DNA of 64,000 bases from Mangifera indica (taxonomy: Eukaryota; Streptophyta; Magnoliopsida; Sapindales; Anacardiaceae). A program made the translations under genes and the position numbers. This document shows, one piece after another, positions 23,901 through 35,304 of the stretch. A model generated the notes under the pieces. The model worked only from the letters and a program-made list of their open reading frames with translations. It did not search any database and had not been told where the DNA came from. The stretch spans positions 248,001 through 312,000 of the forward strand of contig NC_058146.1 of NCBI RefSeq assembly GCF_011075055.1, given 5' to 3'. Positions within the stretch are counted from its first letter, which is position 1, and every line of letters begins with the position of its first letter.

Positions 23901-26900
23901 CTGATACCAAATGGTACGAACCTTAAGAGAACTACATATCAAAAGCTAGCTATTGAGATGGGAGAGCCAAAGGCCATATAAACCCCACATTAGTTGCCCA
24001 TACTTTTCCAATGTGGGATCCAAGTCTCATACCTTACACTTGGGATCTTAACAGAGACTGATGTAAATATTCCTTTTTTTTTCTTTTTTGGAAGGTCCCT
24101 GTTACTTTTGTCATGGATAGTTTTACAGTATCTTGCTTCTGATTTGATAAACTTGAGGATGGTTAGAATGTTACTAACCTCACTTGTTTATATCTTAGGA
24201 GTTTTTTAAATCATTGAATCGAGTAGGATGAATAAAGCTTTCCTACCAGCTCTAAGTCTATTGCTTGGGTTATACATTTCATGTTCCCATTTATATATTT
24301 TTTTTAATTTCAGGATGATGGAATATTAGTGATTCCCACAGTTGCAGATCATCCATTAAAGCTTAATGCAAGGAAACAGTATTCTGCTGAGTTTTATAGT
24401 AGAGCATACGTGCTATCAAGTATTGCAAGTATGTCCAGTTGTTGTCAGGTGAACTCATTTTCTGCAGTTGTGACTTTCGTTAGTATGATTTCTATGCCCT
24501 TGATTTATTTTATGTGACTAGCTTTATTAATTTGACCCTGCTATCACCAGGTTGCCATTCCATTAGGAAAGCATGATCAACATCCAATCTCTATTTCATT
24601 TATCTCATACCATGGAGCTGATAAATTTCTTCTGGATACTGTCTTAGATATGTACGATTCCCTTCACGAAGAAGCCAACATTGCATCAAATTCTGTGCCA
24701 TTTCCAGATACCAATGGTAACATGGATGCTTCTGAGCTCTTAAAAGAAAAGGTTGGTTCATCTCATTATGTTAATGGCAATACTGATGCATCATTGATAG
24801 AAAAATTTTTGGTGTGCATATCCTTTTATGTTAACAATATTGTACTCTCATTCAGTTTTCATATTCTATACCTTAATTTTCCATCATTCTTTTTGGTGAA
24901 GTTTTGAAATAAATAAAACAAAAAAAAAAAAAGGTGCAAGGATACAAGGGGCATACTTCTAGAAAATATAGTAAAAGACTCAAAACTAAAGGCAGAAAGA
25001 AGTGCGCTAACTCCAAAATTCTAACTAGGCAAATGTCAGATAGCACGAAACTGTGGTGAGATCTCAAACCTGGCCTTGACTGTAAAAAATATTTGTCTAA
25101 TCTATTAAAAAATATAATCATTCATGTAAGATGAGTGGAAATGCCTCATATATACGTTTATGGTCCTTACTGTTTTTACTGACTGCTGAGAAATTTGTTA
25201 CAGGGAAATGCTGCATTTAAGGGAAGGCAATGGAATAAGGCTGTAAATTACTACAATGAAGCTATTAAAATCAATGGGAAAAATGCAACTTACTATTGCA
25301 ACCGAGCAGCAGCTTACTTAGAATTAGGATGGTATGATAAACTTCTAATATGTTGACACTTATTTTCCTAAATCTATTGCATTTGTTAATCTACAAGCAC
25401 CTGCTCTGACGACTGACAACTTGATCATCTCCCTTTTGTTTCTTCTTTTTCTATCCAGCTTTCAACAAGCTGAAGAAGACTGCAGCATAGCAATATCACT
25501 TGATAAGAAGGTAAGTGGACATGTATGTAGTTAATTGATCTATATAAACATTGTCTTGAAGTTGGTGCTCCAGATCCCATCTTCTTGGCAATATATGTCT
25601 ATGTTAAGTTATGTTTATACAAGTACCAGTGGCACACTTCATTTGTAAGCGCATATTTTTGAACATATGTCAAGATAAATGTCTTTAGAATTGTAGAACC
25701 GTGACATGGAGATTAATGTGTATCTTGATCGTGAAAACCCTATGTGCACATTGGTGACCATTTTAGAAATATCCGTACCTTACTATAATTTTGACTTAGG
25801 ACACAAATAATATGTTATGACTATCATCGTGTTGAATGACCCTGCTGAACTGTAGTGAGAAATTTTACATGTTAAGGTTGTTTGTGACAACCCGGTGTAA
25901 TACATGGATGCATGTTGACGACATGTTAATTGCATGTTCACTAAATTGACCTGTTAGAGGATTCCATGTATATATTAACCCTAGTGTCTATGGTAACCCA
26001 ATAGATTCCATGTAAATGGTAACTCCAGTGTCTAGAGCATCAACTCCAACACATTGATAGATTATTTCTTCTACATTTAATTCTATAATCTATTGTTGTT
26101 TGTTAAAGATGCAAGAGGTCAGTTCCTAGTTGTTCGATATAATACGACTCTTAAAACTTTGTTTCTCTTTGTTCTTTACTTGTGGCGCTTATTCATCACC
26201 TGGGGTGGGGAAATGGAATTTGTTCAGCTATGTGTTAAGAGACATAATGTTCACATCCATTCTATTATTTTGTTGGTTGTGTTGAAGCTTAACTTAATAT
26301 TACTTGTATTGTGGATATGCTATGAGGGTTTATAGGTTGTTAGGAAATTAATTGTGGATGCAGGCCACACTATAATTTTTCTGTATGTGTTTCTCTTTCT
26401 TTCCCTCTGGATACATGTGTGAGTACAAGTTCTATGTTTTATAAATTAAGAAAGGATTGAGGCAGTATGGCAATATTTGCCAACTTCATGGTAGGACATT
26501 TGGAGATGATATAGTGTTTTTCTGGGGGTCAACTTGTGGGATTTTAATGCCAATTATAGTTATGTCTGATGCTGCACAAGTATTTACAAATGCCAGTTCA
26601 AATATAAAAGTCAACCAAAACCTCTAATCTTTATAAATGAAACTGTAACCAACACAATTAAGCATCCCTTGTATAACTGAAATGAGTAATTCTAAATTAG
26701 TACCGAAAAAAATTAACTCCTATATAAATTTGAGTTTTATTGGCATCAACCTAAATAAGGCCCCTATCTCTGTCTTTGAGACTTTGTTCTTTAGGATAGA
26801 TGATTTGGGCCTTGAGAGAAGTGGTATAGATGTGTTAAAAGAAGGGGATGAAAGAAAGCATTTATTGGTTGTGATTTGTATTTGCAAAACCCTTGCAGGC

Positions 26901-28845
26901 ATTTTGAGTATTTGTAATACATTCCACCATCTTCTCTGCTCTAAAGAAAAGCTGCATTTGACAGATTCAGACCCTTGCTTGAAAATTTTCCCGTTTATCC
27001 ATAATTGCACTTCTAGCCAATCTGTGACGCTGAATTTTAGAAAAAATGAAAGGGAATATGTATCTTTACCTTTATTTTTAATATTTAACATTATTTAGCT
27101 ATCCAATATTGTTTTAGCACTATATTGAAATATAAAGTCAATTTTAATGTAATGCATGCAGAGTTATACATTCAAGATTTTATGTAAGAAGGGTAATTGC
27201 TTATTTTGAAATTATGATTTTTAGTTTTGTTTATCTTCTATTATCTGGTTTGTAGCTGCATAGAATGAATCTGAGACTCAAGTTTTTACAGATTTTTATC
27301 ACTGAACAACTTTTGTTACTGCATTCTCTAGAAATGTGTGCTCATTTGCACTGAAATGTTGATGGATATTGACTATTTGAGTGATAACATTCTGTTATAT
27401 TCATGCAGAATGTGAAAGCATATTTGAGACGTGGAACTGCTAAAGAGAGACTTCTCCGATATAAAGAGGCTCTTCAAGGTGAGAAAGGTTCTATTTGTTC
27501 TTCATAGTAATATTTGTTGTGCTAGCAATACTTCTATTATATGGCAAAAATTTATACTCATCAGATATGTTGTGTTTGCCTTTTTTTATATATTTGACCA
27601 AAATTTCTATGAAATGATAGTTGAATGGGGGACCTGTGGTTACCGCCATAAGGTTTGGGTTTTGAATCCCCTTTTCGGCATGTTTATGGCCAAAGGTCAT
27701 TATTTCTTATTTCTTAAAGATTTTGGATTTGTTGGGGCTCTATTTTGAACTTGGGTTGGGTTAGCAAAATGAGCATGGGGAATTTTAGAATTATAAAAAA
27801 AAGGGAACCAAATTTTACCTTTTTCTACCTGTCTTTAGCTTTAACATAGTTAGTGTTGAATTTGAGCCAGGTTGGTTCGTGATCGATTGGCAATTTGGCT
27901 TGTTCAAACTTGAAACAAATGGCCATGGATCGAACTTGAGCTTGAGCCATGGGTATATGACACTATTGAGTTTGAACTTGAGTCATAAGGGTGCTAGGCT
28001 AGATAGGCTCACATATATATAAACATCATTTTGGTCAATTCAAAATAACAGTGTTTTTCATCAACACTACATTATGTAAGCATCACAAAATAATTTCGTT
28101 TTGCTATAGTTAAAATGATGTTGTTTTATTCTAAGTTTATCTAGCTTGGCTGACATAGACTTTAGCTTGTATCACAATTTCGAGTCCAAGCAAGTTGAGT
28201 AGCTCGAGCATCATCCGTCATATTGAGCTTGAACTCATATCCTTCAAAACTAGTTGAGCTTGAGTCTAAATTTGAGTTTAACTCCCCTTATATCATGCTA
28301 AGTTTGAGCAAACCCAAATTCGTAAACAAAGTTTATATATTTTTAATTTCTATCATGTCTGCCTACCCCATTATGTCCCTATATGTCAAGACATTTGGCA
28401 TAAGCAAAGAGTTATTAAAAAATTAATCCAAACATTGTACGAATGGATGTAGTAGACGAGGAAGTGTGATGTGTGTATCTAATAAAGATTACAGGGCCAC
28501 TTAGGTTTATTAAAATTAGAATATTAAGCTCCTCACACCTTGATGCATATATATATTAGGGTTGAATGCGAACTGGGCTAAACCCAAACAAAGTCCAGTT
28601 CAAGATTGATGAGCTGAGACTCAAACTTGGCTTGTTCAAGCAACTCGGATCGAATCTAGCTCTAATACACTTACATGGTAATTGAATATGAGCTCTTTGT
28701 TCAGTACTTAAGTGTCTCTCATCATCAACTAATTCTGTGAAAAATTTTCTTGATATTTGCAGATTTCAAGCATGCTCTTGTTCTTGAACCACAGAATAAG
28801 GTGGCTAGCCTTGCTGAGAAAAGATTAAGAAAGCTGGTAACTTGA
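17991..28845 (+). CDS. OM64: Outer envelope protein 64, mitochondrial (amidase-like plus TPR), with a -1 frameshift
   Basis: Mitochondrial outer-membrane receptor that docks Hsp70/Hsp90-bound preproteins through its TPR domain. Exons: 17991-18238, 18547-18699, 18781-18905, 19204-19329, 19717-19899, 20076-20220, 21505-21672, 24314-24448, 24551-24751, 25204-25331, 25459-25510, 27409-27478 and 28763-28845. Expected length is 605 residues, close to Arabidopsis OM64 as I recall it. It has an N-terminal anchor at residues 14-34 (NPKVWVVISVSVVGIVVVAE), then an amidase-signature domain with Lys81 and cis-Ser158 but Cys182 instead of the nucleophile Ser. Three TPRs start at about residue 490 (GNAAFKGRQWNKAVNYY) and end in a basic C-terminus. 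The start at 17991 gives MSKSLNLI as in homologues; an in-frame ATG at 17907 would add 28 residues. Exon 7 lacks one A at about 21641 (ACG GAA TGC for ACG GAA ATG CGA), giving a stop at 21668. Confidence 0.93.
18266..18291. repeat. (CT)n microsatellite
   Basis: About 13 CT units in OM64 intron 1, just after the donor site. Confidence 0.95.
22958..23386 (-). mobile_element. TRIM retroelement copy 1 in OM64 intron 7
   Basis: A complete miniature LTR element. LTRs are 22958-23098 and 23246-23386 (141 bp each, TG...CA) and flank a GC-rich 147-bp interior. The primer site is on the minus strand: CTCTGATACCA at 23233-23243 is the complement of the initiator-Met tRNA primer site, two bases from the LTR. 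The 5-bp duplication gtata lies at 22953-22957 and 23387-23391. It has no coding capacity. Its LTR carries the CCAATGTGGGATCC word seen in other plant TRIMs. Confidence 0.92.
23623..24053 (-). mobile_element. TRIM retroelement copy 2 in OM64 intron 7
   Basis: Same family and orientation as copy 1. LTRs are 23623-23764 and 23912-24053 (142 bp), with the interior between them. The primer-site complement CTCTGATACCA is at about 23899-23909. The 5-bp duplication gagac lies at 23618-23622 and 24054-24058. Different target sequences show that the two copies inserted separately. Confidence 0.92.
25511..27408 (+). other. OM64 intron 11
   Basis: 1.9-kb intron inside the TPR coding part. Open frames on both strands at 26682-27098 overlap each other and show no family motif. 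The stretch may be an old insertion, but no ends were found. Confidence 0.6.
27840..28420. repeat. Dispersed 'TTGAGCTTGAG' repeat in OM64 intron 12
   Basis: Irregular reiteration of words such as ttgaacttgagc and cttgaactc. This family recurs at about 7680, 31440, 33240, 35540, 37230, 44940, 46600, 52050, 55260 and 63720, in either orientation. No terminal structure was recognised. Confidence 0.5.
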
Positions 28846-29929
28846 TGCTTTGCATCTCTTGCCTCTCTCTCATAATAAACAATTTTGGAGTTGGATGAGG
28901 ATTGAATGGATCATTCAATAAGTAGTTTTTCATTCAAACCTGCTTGGGTCAAAGTAATCAAAGCATAAAAAAGGTTGGAAGGGCTGGGTGTTGTCTGTTT
29001 GTACAATTTATTTTAATTTAATGCAAAATAAATATTGTACATGGACCTTTAATTTTTGTGTTGTGTGAAGTGAAAGTTTGTAACATTAGTTTGGTAGAAG
29101 CTACTTTTATAGAGGATGCACTGTTTTTTGTATAAATATTTTGAAGTCATTTGAGATGAGGTGATGTGGAACTTGATATATGGTTTTAGGATGCAATATG
29201 TTGGTATTCATGTGATATCTTTTTTTATATGTACTTAATAAGCCTTTAACCCCCAGTTAAGGGCGGGTCTATGGATAATCGATCAGTTTGATTAGTGAAA
29301 AGTATTATTAAAACAATCTGTGTTATGAATATAATATAATATAATAGTGTTTGTGCCCAATAATACTTTGATTATTCTCTTTTCTATTCTATAATAAATA
29401 TTTTGACTTTTATTTATTATTATTAATTGTAATAATAATCAATAAGCGATATTTGGGTATTTTTATTTGGTAAAATATGACCCTTATACTATGTATATGC
29501 ATAACAATAAGTATAAATTTTGATATAAACATTGATATTTTACGAAATAAAAGATAAAATTAATTTATTTTATTTTTATTTTAATATTATAATCATTGTT
29601 ATTCTATGAATGAAGTATTGTATTGTTGCTTAAAAAGGCTGAATGACTATCCGTTTGCCATCGTTTCCACTATCATTAACATGTTTTAATTCAAAATTAT
29701 TTTATTTAAACACATGTAAATGTTTGTAAGGTGGACACTTGGTACCTGATTGACTGACTGCCTTTCACGTTTTTCTAAATTTTTCCTTGGCTAAGATTAT
29801 TTATTTATATTGACTCTTAGCGGTTTCAACAAAAATGCTCAACAATCCAAAATCTCTTATTATTTCAGACCTTGTGTTGTGTCGCTTTCCGTTTTACAGA
29901 TTCTGGAAGAATTTCCATTCCCATTAATC
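28846..29929. other. Spacer between OM64 and the hydrolase
   Basis: OM64 3' flank followed by AT-rich sequence. No gene seen. Upstream of the hydrolase start, an in-frame extension reaches 29810 but is not needed for the fold. Confidence 0.5.
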
Positions 29930-32187
29930 ATGTCAAAATGCTTCAGCTTTACCGCCTCCCTCGACAAGTTCTACCGTTACATATTTTCCAACGCCAGCCT
30001 TCGTTCTGTTTCCGTAGACCTCGGAGATGGCACCATCATGCACACTTGGATTCCCAAAAAATTCAACCAAGTCAAACCCAATCTTCTTCTCGTCCACGGC
30101 TTCGGAGCCAATGCAATGTGGCAATACGGCGAACATCTCCGCCACTTCACCGCCCGGTTCAACGTTTTCGTCCCGGATCTCTTGTTCTTCGGTGGGTCAT
30201 ACACGGCTAGACCTGAGCGGACGGAAGCGTTTCAGGCTCGCTGTCTGATGAGACTGATGGACACACAGGGTGTACGGAGAATGAGCCTAGTAGGGGTCAG
30301 TTATGGTGGGTTTGTGGGGTACAGTATGGCCGTACAGTTTCCGGAGGCCCTGGAGAGATTAGTGCTGTGTTGTGCTGGTGTTTGTTTGGAGGAGAAAGAT
30401 TTGGAGAATGGGCTGTTTAGGGTTTCGGATTTGGATGAGGCTGCCAGCATTTTGTATCCGCAGACGCCGGAGAGATTGAGGGAATTGATGAAATTGTCTT
30501 TTGTGAAGCCTGCCAGAGGAGTGCCCTCTTGTTTCCTCTCTGATTTTATCGATGTAAGTTCCCTTGATGACATAAATATTCCTTTGAATTAATTACGTGA
30601 AATTCCAAGATTTTAAAAATGTGTGGTTAATGTCATCACATTTTAAAAATTGTATATGATTAAAAAGGGCGGCTCCAATCCATGTTGGGCTCCGATGATT
30701 TAAGTTATAGCTAAATCTCTAGTTAGGCAATTTGATTATCATTCAATCATTTGTTTACCCCTTGGGTTTTTATTAAAGATATTATTTATCTATTTAATAA
30801 TAATATTTATTTAATTAGCTTTTGAAGATATTATACTGTACACATGGTCATAACGTATTTGAGTTGACCTTGTTAGTTCATTTCTCAAAACCATATTTTT
30901 TTAAATTCATCTTGTTCAGTCTTGTAAGGATCAGATGTTGTAAAAACCCTAATTAATTTGCTGAAACATATACTTGGGATTCTTCTGATTTTCCGAATAA
31001 ACATCTCTAAATTCTACTTTGATGTTAACAGGTGATGTGTACAGATTATGTTGAAGAGAAGAGAGAATTGATCCAAGCTATAATCAAAGAACGAAAACTT
31101 TCTAGCCTTCCTCCTATCCAAAAGGTTTTTCACTATTTCTTTTAATTTTTCTTTTATATTATCATAGATATAGGTGAAAAATTAATACAGTAAAATATAA
31201 TATATATTATCAATACAAATTAATATTTTTTTAAAAAAAATAATAATGTGATCAAAACACATCTGAAAAATCTTAAAATTCTAATAGATATTTGTCATAT
31301 TTTATAAGATTATGATATGATAATTAAAAAATTTTGTTATTTTATTTTTTTTAAAAAATATTTTATAATTTGATATAATACCTAATACAAAAAATTGGTT
31401 TTCAATTTTACTATTCATCTTTTCGACCTTCACTATTACCTATCAGCTTGAGCTCAAGCTTACTCTTGACTTAACTCGAATTTACCCAAAAAGTATATAT
31501 CATATTCAATTCAGCCAAAATATTTATCAAGATTTTTTCGGTCTATTGTAAGTCTTGCCATAATATGAATGACATTTACCAATGATTAAAGGTGAATTTG
31601 AATTGAACTAAATGCAAACAAAAGTTAATTTAAGCTCAATTCGAATTAAGAATGATTAGCTTAAACTTAAGTTCGACTTGTTTGAGTTGGTAAACAATAA
31701 CACTATAGAAGAAGAAGAATAATAATTGAAAAGAAGAAAAAAGATTAATGTCGACAAGGTAAGTTTCGATACTAACGGTGATCTCCTTATTTATTTAAGA
31801 TCTTTTAGTCTTCATCTTGTATGGTTACTAACATCTCCATATTATTTTTATTTTGGCTATTCTCTCTATCTAAGCAGCCCACATTAATAGTATGGGGAGA
31901 GCAAGATCAAATATTCCCATTGGAGCTAGGCCACAGATTGCAAAGGTTAATTAAATTAAATAAATTCTAATTTACTCTTTATTTTCTATCATCTTCAAAT
32001 TAACACCTTAATCATTCTTATATACAGGCATATTGGGGAAAGTGCTCGTCTTGTGACAATTGAAAACGCAGGCCATGCTGTTAATCTAGAAAAGCCAAAG
32101 GAATTCATAAGGCACTTAGAATCCTTCCTTATTGATTCATTTCCATCTCCTTCTCCAAAGACATCTCTTGTTAATAGTGGTGAATAG
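29930..32187 (+). CDS. Alpha/beta-hydrolase fold protein
   Basis: Exons: 29930-30553, 31032-31124, 31878-31945 and 32028-32187, all in phase, giving 314 residues. The catalytic triad is visible as Ser124 (GVSYGG), Asp249 (WGEQDQIFP) and His278 (ENAGHAVNLEKP), with an HG oxyanion motif at 56-57 (LLLVHGFGAN). It resembles plant hydrolases often annotated as monoacylglycerol-lipase-like or C-C-bond-hydrolase-like, and the substrate cannot be told from sequence. No signal peptide is obvious, and the short N-terminus (MSKCFSFTASLDKFYRYIF) is hydrophobic and aromatic. The first in-frame ATG with clear homology is 29930; a further 40 codons upstream are open but look non-coding. It converges with the metacaspase 290 bp downstream. 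Exon 1 is markedly richer in GC than its surroundings. Confidence 0.93.
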
Positions 32188-32477
32188 ACTCAGAAAATAT
32201 TCTATTTTTATGAGGAACCTCTTTCGGTGGAGTCCGACCACCAATTAGTAAACCCTAGAGAGATTAGTTCAATGTCTTTATGAACATATTAAAAGACATT
32301 TGGTGAGATATATGTATTCAAGTTCATTTGGTGAGATATACCCTTAATAAATTCTATAATACTTATTTTATTTTTAATAGTAAGCTTTATTCCAGACATG
32401 ATTTGTAAGTTGACAGAGCTGGAGTACATCCATTGATATGCAGCTTCTCTGTTGAACAATAACATCCTACATGTGCT
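32188..32477. other. Convergent 3' spacer
   Basis: Only 290 bp separate the hydrolase stop from the metacaspase stop, so the two 3' UTRs probably overlap or abut. It contains a short direct repeat, ttcatttggtgagatata and ttggtgagatatatg, at about 32298-32340. Confidence 0.6.
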
Positions 32478-35304
32478 TCAGAGTTTAAATTCCCTCTTGG
32501 AAGCACAAAATTTTTCTGAAGATGAAAGTTGGGCCTTCTGAAGAAATCCATAAAAGAATATGAATACATAAATTTTCAATAAATTATGAATAAAGAATAA
32601 ATGAGACTGTAGCATGCTCTAATCATCCGTATAAATATGGGTACAAATGGTTAGGGGTGGATTTGGTCAGAACGAAGCTTGAGACTGATTCGATTGAAAT
32701 CATAATTTAAATTACAACTTATTTGAATTGGTATACAGTATATTTGAGAGTCATTGTTGGATAACCAATGTTACGAATGGATAACAAGAGTTCTAACTCA
32801 AAATCGACCAAAGCAAATTGGATTAGATCTATTCTTACAAACGCTAACATATCATTATGTGATTGAGTATTTAATTTAAAATTATTCAATCACATGATGA
32901 TATGTTATCGTTTGTACCCGTATTTATTCCCATTCAATCATGGAAGAATGCTCACCTGTGTTATTCTGTTGGTAAAAAATTTCTGCAAGAATTTAGAGCC
33001 AACGAGACAATGATCATTAGTATTAAAATGATCAATGGCGTCTTGAATCTTGTCAAGCAAATCTGCATATGTCAAATTTTCATTTTTCTTGACGTTATCT
33101 ATCAATATATAAGTCAAGACACCATTCATAGACTTCCCGGTGAATGCCTGCATGATGTATTTATGTTAATAGACAGTTAGTTACTAGACAAGTAATTGTT
33201 GATTAATGAAAATCATATATATTTGATACTAGAAGGCAGGGTTGGATCCTACATAAGCCAGCTTGACTCAAATTCACAACTAAACCTAAATGAACAGATC
33301 TCAAGTTAAAGCTCTAACTTGGATCAAGATAGATACATTTATTTATTTATTTAGTAACATTATATATTTTGCAGACGATATTGTTTACTCTTATGATTAG
33401 GCATGCAAATAAGTCAAACTTAGTCAAATTATGTTAAAATCAAGCTCAAATTAAGTATTATAAATTAAATCCGAACTCATATTGACTCTTAACTCAGATT
33501 GACTCTAACCCTAACTAGAATTATTTAGTTACATGACTTACAGAAGTATCGGAAGCCAGTTTATCATCTTCGCAGGCACTGATACAAATAGCTAGGCCAC
33601 CTACTGTAGCTTTGCTGACACCAGATGGAGGATGATTATTTTCCCACTTTTTTCTGGGTAAATTGAACCAAGAATTTCAGACAATACAAAAGCTATCAAC
33701 AATGCCAAAAAATCATATTTTTATATGAGGATAACAAAACTTAGCTTGAGACCATCATTAGTTTCTTTAATTGAGTTGAGAGGATTAAACTTGTATTATT
33801 TTCATTAAAGATATAATTAAACTAATTACTTTAATTTCAAAATAAAACAAAAGAAACGGTCTTAATTATTTGTTCAATGCATTCTCCTCTCCTTTTGGAT
33901 AGGAAAATATAAAGAGTTCAGTCTTTCAATGAAAAAAGAAGTGATAATACCATGCCTAAAAATGTCCTTATGGATTAAAAACTTACGTGTTTCGATTGTA
34001 AATATACACTAAATCGAGAATGGTTCCACTGTGACAAGCATCAACAATGGCGTGAAGCGTAACACCTTCTCTGAGAGGCTTAACGATGGTAGTATTAATA
34101 TAATTATCAAGAATCATGCCTTCTTTCTTAAAATCAACAGGGCAAATTGTTTCATCGAAGCCATCAATTTCATCGTCATTGAAATCAGGTTGTCGTAAGC
34201 CATGGCCTGAGAAGTAGAATACAAGTGACTCTCCTTTTCCGCAATCCTTCACGAGCCATTCCAAAGCTTTCTCGATGTTCTTCTTTGTTGGATGGTGTGT
34301 TTCATCTTCATCTTCTGAAAAAGAAAACATATATACACACACACACATTGATAATTTCAGGATCTTTACTTTCAAACCAGGGAAGTATATGTAACATCAA
34401 CGTATGCATATATATTCCAATATTGTTCAAATACACATTCTAAGCTATTAAGTTGCCAATACATATTTTGGATTGTAAAATCAAAATATAAAACGACAAT
34501 AAATTGTGTATCCAAAATAAATAAAATCTTGATTGTGAATTGGAATATTAGACCAAAACGTTATAGTATAAATCTCTAAACTTTTGTCAAATAAGTCTGA
34601 ATCCTAGCAATATGTACTAATTTATGTATTAATAATATAGTTTCACTATATAATTGAAAATTTACTTTTATATTGTTCCACATGAAGCATTATTGTATGG
34701 AAAAGTAAGTATTATATAAAGAGTGGCGTTATATATACAGTATTACTTTTAATGTGTTATTATATGATTAAATATTATTTTATTTTTTATTGAAATAATA
34801 TTGATACTTAAAATGTGTTCTAATTATAAAAGCTTAAAATTAAATAAAGGGAACGCTCCTACCGGTGAGAACAAGAATGTCCTCGCTCTGATATTCGAAC
34901 TTCGTCATCAACAGCTCCCTCATGTTCTTCACATCATTGATAGTTCCTTTAAGCTTGTACTTGGTTTCCTTATAGCTCACTCCGCAAAGCACAGCACGCT
35001 TCTTTGGTCGAGGCTTGAATGATCTCTCAAAAGGAGAAGGCTTACTATTCAGAGGTGTCGACCTTCTAGGGCTAGTTTCAGTTCTCTTTCTCAACAAACT
35101 GATATGCTGAAAGTTTCTGATATTGGGACAGAGGCTTTTAACTGGGCCAAACCCTTCATTGGCCGCATCGAAAATGGCTGATCTCTTTACTTTTATCTCA
35201 AGGTTGCAACCTGGGCAGAGGATCACTGGTCTGTAATTTGGATTGGCTGCTTGTGAGAGCCGTTGCCTGCAATAATAGCATTGAAATGGTCGACTTGATT
35301 CCAT
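32478..35304 (-). CDS. Type I metacaspase with N-terminal LSD1-like zinc finger
   Basis: Cys-dependent protease cleaving after Arg/Lys; plant type I members act in cell-death control. Exons on the minus strand: 34863-35304, 33987-34314, 33542-33653, 32956-33147 and 32478-32537, all in phase, 377 residues. The N-terminus has paired cysteines of the LSD1/LOL type (FQCYYCRQRL and LCPGCNLEI), then a basic Pro-rich prodomain. The p20 domain carries the dyad His185 (YFSGHG) and Cys241 (DACHSG). The last exon is only 20 codons and gives the conserved AQLSSSEKF tail. The start at 35304 gives MESSRPFQC; an upstream in-frame ATG would add 29 residues unlike the family. AMC1 versus AMC3 cannot be settled here. 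No lesions seen. Confidence 0.93.
32837..32915. repeat. MITE-like hairpin in a metacaspase intron
   Basis: Inverted repeat. The left arm acaaacgctaacatatcatt pairs with the right arm atgatatgttatcgtttgt, then ATGTGATTGA pairs with TCAATCACAT around an AT loop. Its core matches the other hairpins listed for this window. Confidence 0.75.

Noticed and set aside
26682..27098. Overlapping 138- and 123-codon open frames in OM64 intron 11
   Set aside because: They lie on opposite strands of the same bases, have no recognisable domain, and are flanked by intronic sequence.
29872..30573. Several long open frames on both strands over hydrolase exon 1
   Set aside because: They are shadows of the GC-richer coding exon and have no family motifs.
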